Of a stretch of DNA of 64,000 bases, positions 59,982-64,000 are shown piece after piece. Made by a program: the position numbers and the translations under genes. Where the stretch lies: positions 41,598-105,597 of the forward strand of contig JAUHYD010000004.1 in the NCBI GenBank assembly GCA_030426665.1, written 5' to 3'. The notes under the pieces were generated by a model. The model did no database searches, was not told the origin of the DNA, and worked only from the letters and a program-made list of their open reading frames with translations. Source of the stretch: Bacteroidia bacterium. Its GTDB lineage: Bacteria; Bacteroidota; Bacteroidia; Chitinophagales; Chitinophagaceae. Positions within the stretch are counted from its first letter, which is position 1. The number at the start of each line of letters is the position of its first letter.

Positions 59982-61412
59982 ATGGCAAACGAAAATAAAT
60001 TACAAGATATAATAGGACACTGCAAAGAATATGGATACGTCTTTCAGTCGAGTGAGATATATGATGGTTTGAGTGCTGTGTATGATTACGGGCAGTATGG
60101 AGCAGAGCTGAAAAAAAATATTCGGGATTACTGGTGGCGCAGCATGACCCAGATGCATGATAATATTGCCGGTATTGATGCAGCAATCTTTATGCACCCG
60201 ACGGTATGGAAGGCAAGTGGTCATGTGGATAGCTTTAGCGATCCGATGATAGACAATAAAGACAGTCAGAAGCGCTACCGGGTAGATCACCTGATAGAAG
60301 GGTATGCCGAAACATTGGAGAAAGGAACGGGTGATGCGCTCATTGCAAAAATGGAGCAACTGCTTGCCGACAACAACCTTACCGGCATAAAAGAACTAAT
60401 AGAAGAGCACAAGATAAGCTGCGCTATCAGCGGTACCTGCAACTGGACAGACGTACGCCAGTTCAACCTTATGTTTGCAACCCAACTGGGCTCGGTAGCA
60501 GAAGAGGCAAATGAAATATACCTGCGCCCGGAAACGGCACAGGGCATTTTTGTGAACTTTCTGAATGTGCAGAAAACCGGACGTATGAAAATACCGTTTG
60601 GTATAGCACAAACAGGAAAAGCATTTCGTAATGAAATAGTAGCACGTGGTTTCATTTTCCGTATGCGGGAGTTTGAGCAAATGGAAATGCAGTTTTTTGT
60701 ACGTCCCGGCACGCAGAAAGAATGGTATGACTACTGGAAGGAAGTGCGCATGAAGTGGCACCTCAGCCTGGGTATATCTGCTGAAAACTTTCGGTTTCAT
60801 GATCACATCAAGTTGGCGCATTATGCCGACATGGCATGCGATATAGAGTATGACTTCCCTATGGGCTTCAAGGAAGTAGAAGGCGTACACAGCCGTACAG
60901 ACTTTGACCTGAGCAGGCATCAGGAGTTCAGCGGAAAGAAACTGACCTACTTCGATACCGAAATAAACAAGCACTATGTACCATACGTAATTGAGACGTC
61001 CATAGGGCTGGATCGTACTGTGATGATGGTACTAAGCGACGCCTACAAAGAGGAAGACCTGAGCACAGAGGAAAAGAAAGACAGTCGTGTAGTGCTGAGC
61101 CTGCCACCGATGCTGGCACCGATAAAACTTGCGGTACTACCACTTACCAAGAAGGATGGCTTGCCGGAGCTGGCGAAAGAGTTGATAGACGAATGTCGCC
61201 CATACTTTAAGTGCTTTTACGAAGAAAAAGACAGCATAGGTAAGCGATATCGCAGACAAGATGCAATAGGTACTCCGTTCTGTATAACCATAGATCACCA
61301 GACTAAAGAGGACAGAACAGTAACGATTCGCCATCGCGATAGCATGACCCAGGAGCGTATACCATTAGACAGTGTACGTGCGCTGATAGTTGAGAAGACA
61401 AAGATGTTTTAG
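59982..61412 (+). CDS. glyS: Glycyl-tRNA synthetase (single-chain class II)
   Basis: The 476-residue alpha2-type enzyme charges tRNA-Gly. Class II motif 2 is RNEIVARGFIFRMREFEQME. Other landmarks are EEANEIYLRPETAQGIFVNF, QLGSVAEEANE, GVHSRTDFDLSRHQEFSG, the motif-3 region YVIETSIGLDRTVMMVLSDA and the anticodon-binding domain (about residues 370-470: PIKLAVLPLTKKDGLPELAK, IGKRYRRQDAIGTPFCITID). ATG 59982 is preferred over a start at 59934 that overlaps the promoter. It is followed by a hairpin terminator. Confidence 0.96.
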   Translation: MANENKLQDIIGHCKEYGYVFQSSEIYDGLSAVYDYGQYGAELKKNIRDYWWRSMTQMHDNIAGIDAAIFMHPTVWKASGHVDSFSDPMIDNKDSQKRYRVDHLIEGYAETLEKGTGDALIAKMEQLLADNNLTGIKELIEEHKISCAISGTCNWTDVRQFNLMFATQLGSVAEEANEIYLRPETAQGIFVNFLNVQKTGRMKIPFGIAQTGKAFRNEIVARGFIFRMREFEQMEMQFFVRPGTQKEWYDYWKEVRMKWHLSLGISAENFRFHDHIKLAHYADMACDIEYDFPMGFKEVEGVHSRTDFDLSRHQEFSGKKLTYFDTEINKHYVPYVIETSIGLDRTVMMVLSDAYKEEDLSTEEKKDSRVVLSLPPMLAPIKLAVLPLTKKDGLPELAKELIDECRPYFKCFYEEKDSIGKRYRRQDAIGTPFCITIDHQTKEDRTVTIRHRDSMTQERIPLDSVRALIVEKTKMF

Positions 61413-61433
61413 CGAAGTACCAATACATTTACT

Positions 61434-61460
61434 TGTGCCACATTTAATAAATGTGGCACA
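61434..61460 (+). terminator. Hairpin terminator after glyS
   Basis: A perfect 13-bp inverted repeat TGTGCCACATTTA / TAAATGTGGCACA with a one-base centre is followed by TTTG. It begins 22 bases after the glyS stop codon. The U-tract is weak. Confidence 0.65.
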
Positions 61461-61475
61461 TTTGTGTTTAAGCCG

Positions 61476-61483
61476 TAACTTTG
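61476..61483 (+). promoter_or_regulatory. -7 box of prfA
   Basis: TAACTTTG matches TAnnTTTG exactly, 53 bases before the prfA ATG. Confidence 0.45.
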
Positions 61484-61536
61484 CACACTTTTATATATAT
61501 TAGCAAGGGTGCAATATATTTTTCAATAAGGATACA

Positions 61537-62622
61537 ATGAGTTCAATTATTAATAAACTGGAGGCGATAAATGCGCGGTTCGATGAGCTGGGCGTTGCAT
61601 TGACCAATCCGGAAGTTGTGAGTGACAACAAACGTTTTTCTCAGGTGAGTAAGGAGTACAGGAAGTTGGAGAAAATTGTTGTTGTGTATAAAGAATTTCG
61701 GACTTGCTTAGATAGCTATGCCTTTGCAAAAGAAGTGCTGGAAACAGAAAGCGATGAAGAGTTGCGGGAGATGGCAAAAGAGGATTTGGAAAAGTTGGAG
61801 GAACAAAAGGAGCAGTTGGAAGAACGTGTTCGTCAGCTGTTGATACCCAAGGATCCACAAGACGAAAAGAATGCTATACTGGAGATTCGTGCCGGCACCG
61901 GTGGCGATGAGGCGAGTATATTTGCCGGCGACCTGATGCGGATGTACCTACGCTATTGTGAGCGTAGAGGATGGAAAGTATCGGTACTTACAGAAACAGA
62001 AGGTACCGTTGGTGGATATAAAGAGGTGCAGCTGGAAGTAGTAGGTGAAGATGTTTATGGTACAATGAAGTTCGAAAGCGGTGTACACCGTGTGCAAAGG
62101 GTTCCGGCTACAGAAGCCAGTGGTCGTGTACATACGTCGGCTGCAACTGTAGCAGTAATGCCGGAAGCAGAAGAGGTGGATTTCGAGTTGAAAGAAAGCG
62201 ATGTAAAAATGGAAACCGCACGTAGTGGTGGTGCCGGCGGACAGAATGTAAACAAGGTAGAAACCAAGGTGATATTGACGCACGTACCTACGGGTACCGT
62301 GATAACCTGTCAGACAGAGCGTTCACAACTTGGCAACAGAGAGAAGGCCATGAACATGATGCGCTCTAAACTATACGAAGAGCAGGTGCGTAAACAAGAG
62401 GACGAGATAGCCAGCAGGAGAAAAAGTCTGGTAAGTACGGGCGATCGTTCTGCTAAGATTCGTACCTACAACTACCCTCAGGGGCGCATTACAGACCACC
62501 GTATCAACATGACCATATACAGTCTTGATGACTTTATGAATGGTAACATACAAGAAATGGTTGAAGCGTTACAGTTTGCAGAGAATGCAGAGAAAATGCA
62601 ATCCGGAGAAACGGTGATATAA
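61537..62622 (+). CDS. prfA: Peptide chain release factor 1
   Basis: The 361-residue release factor reads UAA/UAG. The GGQ motif is at residues 234-236 ([14 protein letters not shown]). The codon-recognition loop reads [20 protein letters not shown], whose PAT motif marks RF1 rather than RF2 (SPF). The N-terminal helical domain (residues 1-100) has the coiled-coil [20 protein letters not shown]. The C-terminal [20 protein letters not shown] is typical. The length fits RF1. It has its own promoter after the glyS terminator. Confidence 0.97.
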   Translation: MSSIINKLEAINARFDELGVALTNPEVVSDNKRFSQVSKEYRKLEKIVVVYKEFRTCLDSYAFAKEVLETESDEELREMAKEDLEKLEEQKEQLEERVRQLLIPKDPQDEKNAILEIRAGTGGDEASIFAGDLMRMYLRYCERRGWKVSVLTETEGTVGGYKEVQLEVVGEDVYGTMKFESGVHRVQRVPATEASGRVHTSAATVAVMPEAEEVDFELKESDVKMETARSGGAGGQNVNKVETKVILTHVPTGTVITCQTERSQLGNREKAMNMMRSKLYEEQVRKQEDEIASRRKSLVSTGDRSAKIRTYNYPQGRITDHRINMTIYSLDDFMNGNIQEMVEALQFAENAEKMQSGETVI

Positions 62623-62743
62623 GGTTGTAAGCACAATGACAATTCCGGTTGAAAATCGGTTGGGTTAAGTGTGTCACGGGTTTGCTAACGCACTATGCTT
62701 GGCACGAACCCGTAGGAGTGCCTTTCGATTTATGTGCCACTAT

Positions 62744-63265
62744 TTATAGTAGTGATCTCACAAGCCCCGGTATTTCACTCGGTTTTATGCGGTAACCTAT
62801 TTTCGATATTTTACCTTGCTTGTTTATTATGATTTTGGAAGGAGACCCCATACCGTAATCGAGTCGGCGGAACTCTATTTGACTGCCGGTGGTAGCAATG
62901 GGGTATTCCAAGCCGTGTTTGATGATATAGTCATTCAGTCCTTCCTGTTTATCGAAAGTAACGGCAACAAATACTACTGAAGTATCGTATTTAAGTTCCT
63001 TGTACGCTGTGTTCAGCTCTTCAAACTCCATCACACACCCGCTGCAACTCTCAAACCAAAAATCAAACACGATCACCTTCCCAAGACATGACTCATTAGT
63101 AAACACTTTGCCATCCTGTGTAGTGAGCGAAAACGGACGATACGTTTCTCCTTGGTGAGACAGCATAGCAGAGTCTATGCTGTACCACAACCGGTTTAGG
63201 TTTTGGGCATTGGCACAGAACGCATTTATAGTGATGGCAATAGTCAACAAGAGTATACATCTCAT
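62744..63265 (-). CDS. Exported thioredoxin-like protein (TlpA/redoxin family)
   Basis: The 173-residue protein has a signal peptide (ILLLTIAITINAFCANAQ). A thioredoxin fold follows, with IVFDFWFESCSGCVMEFEEL supplying a CxxC active site (C-S-G-C), YDTSVVFVAVTFDKQEGLND and IINKQGKISKIGY. It would act in periplasmic thiol redox, such as cytochrome c maturation or peroxide protection. The CSGC spacing suits reductive activity. It lies 10 bases downstream of the small YqaE-like gene on the same strand. Confidence 0.85.
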   Translation of the reverse strand: MRCILLLTIAITINAFCANAQNLNRLWYSIDSAMLSHQGETYRPFSLTTQDGKVFTNESCLGKVIVFDFWFESCSGCVMEFEELNTAYKELKYDTSVVFVAVTFDKQEGLNDYIIKHGLEYPIATTGSQIEFRRLDYGMGSPSKIIINKQGKISKIGYRIKPSEIPGLVRSLL

Positions 63266-63275
63266 AAGATAGTGT

Positions 63276-63467
63276 TCACCTCATTGCCCTCACAAGGCGT
63301 GCTGTTCGTCTGTCGGCACGGTGATTCTGTAAGCTGACAACCGCCCAAATAGCAGCAGGCAGCCATCCAAGAACCGTGCATTGCAGTATCAGGCAAAGTA
63401 GACCTCTGAGTATTCGCCCTCTGAGAAAAAAGGACAACCATGGAAGTAGAATGGCGATAAGTGTCAT
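63276..63467 (-). CDS. Small YqaE/Pmp3-like membrane protein (UPF0057-like)
   Basis: The 63-residue protein has two hydrophobic segments (MTLIAILLPWLSFFLRG and GLLCLILQCTVLGWLPAAIWAVVSL) joined by a short basic loop. The LPWLSFFLRG..L.G......LG..PA.IWA pattern matches the YqaE/Pmp3 family of small stress-linked membrane proteins. The C-terminus is Arg-rich. It is followed 10 bases later by the thioredoxin-like gene, so the two are co-transcribed. Its length is in the family range. Confidence 0.7.
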   Translation of the reverse strand: MTLIAILLPWLSFFLRGRILRGLLCLILQCTVLGWLPAAIWAVVSLQNHRADRRTARLVRAMR

Positions 63468-63682
63468 AGCAGGATAATGATTATTAGTATAAAGTTATCG
63501 AATTTCATGAAAAAAGACGACTTTCCAAATCATATTTGGCCAACCCAAACGCTGTTAATTACTCAAGTGTTTTCAATTTAACTTTTTGGTTAATCAGGTA
63601 TTTGTAGCTTAGAGATTGTAGAAATACATGTTTCTTGATTGTTGCCGGTAGAAACATCATTTATAAAAACAAATCTGCAAAA

Positions 63683-64000
63683 ATGAAAACAGGCCTGTTG
63701 GTGCTAGTTTCTGTGATGCTTTACTTACCTGTCTATGCAGGCAAGTTATTTATTCCTATGGACAGTGCGCAAACGAATCATTTAAAGGCTTACGGCGTAG
63801 TGTACAGTACTATTGCTGATGGCAATGAAGTGGAGTGGCTGCTCAATTACAAAGGTGGCAGTTTTGCTATGGACTACTCACATACGTTGGAAGATGCCTG
63901 CAAAAACAGGGCTGTGACCTACGAGCGGTTGTCTAATACAGAATACCTAACGATGATGCGGGAAATAGCATCGTCTATGTCTGATAAGGCAGTGGTGCTG
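63683..64000 (+). CDS. Exported asparagine-synthetase-B-like protein (partial, runs off the window)
   Basis: An ATG-initiated frame of 106 codons is open to the window end. It encodes a signal peptide (MKTGLLVLVSVMLYLPVYAG) and then KLFIPMDSAQTNHLKAYGVV with VEWLLNYKGGSFAMDY. In Bacteroidota this N-terminus (IPMD-AQ-NHLKAYG... WLLNYRGGSF) belongs to exported proteins annotated as asparagine synthetase B, though they lack the usual enzyme domains and may do something else. The 3' part is outside the window, so length and domain content cannot be checked. Confidence 0.65.
   Translation, partial: MKTGLLVLVSVMLYLPVYAGKLFIPMDSAQTNHLKAYGVVYSTIADGNEVEWLLNYKGGSFAMDYSHTLEDACKNRAVTYERLSNTEYLTMMREIASSMSDKAVVL

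Noticed and set aside
1..64000. tRNA, rRNA, CRISPR array or riboswitch
   Set aside because: I read the intergenic gaps for cloverleaf ends, repeat-spacer periodicity and known aptamer cores and saw none. A covariance-model scan could still find small RNAs that I cannot see by eye.

Overview
The window is a 64 kb stretch of a Bacteroidota chromosome, most likely Chitinophagia/Chitinophagaceae-like. The evidence is: TAnnTTTG -7 promoter boxes in front of many genes; a type IX secretion (T9SS) C-terminal sorting domain; menaquinone synthesis by the futalosine route (mqnB, mqnD); moderate GC content; and few Shine-Dalgarno sequences. The family-level placement is an inference. No rRNA, tRNA or CRISPR array was found.

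Layout. 0-6 kb: a lipoprotein, an outer-membrane barrel, a zinc-ribbon/Nif3 pair and a Wzz/O-antigen-ligase pair. 6.4-7.9 kb: an accessory patch with a Uma2 nuclease, an orphan membrane protein and a Fic-protein remnant. 7.9-17.2 kb: ruvB, mqnB, mqnD, then a tetR-tolC-MFP-RND efflux operon. 17.5-25.4 kb: two tandem ferritin-like exported proteins, DUF4159/rsmE, an ECF sigma factor, TIGR02757, an ArnT-like glycosyltransferase and a dipeptide epimerase. 25.4-28.8 kb: a compact phage-like cassette (S24 repressor, operator region, MuB-like ATPase, orphan DnaA-domain-IV protein, small protein, Mu Gam-like protein) with no MuA transposase. 29-42.9 kb: GHL10 hydrolase, 2-oxoacid dehydrogenase E2, flippase/glycosyltransferase, YihY, crotonase and CoA-transferase, L,D-transpeptidase, S41 protease. 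43.1-48.2 kb: ppk1-ppx, an SPFH protein, an RHH protein and YdeI.

The strongest non-genic signal lies at 48.2-53.8 kb. A 664-base AT-rich gap (48202-48865) carries two perfect TTATTCACA DnaA boxes, a TTATACACA box on the other strand and near matches. About 5 kb further on are two perfect parS sites (TGTTTCACGTGGAACA), one just upstream of mnmG and one inside it. Together they suggest that this window holds the chromosomal origin and part of the ParB-loading region. From there rightwards most genes lie on the + strand (nadA, a T9SS cargo protein, mnmG, recX, a LysM glucosaminidase, hpt, glyS, prfA), as expected for a leading strand.

Other points of note are a rhomboid-family protein that has lost its catalytic Ser and His (58946-59848), a 12-base repeat/palindrome upstream of the ECF sigma gene, and several genes whose start codon lies only 4-12 bases after the -7 box. 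The window ends inside a gene for an exported asparagine-synthetase-B-like protein.
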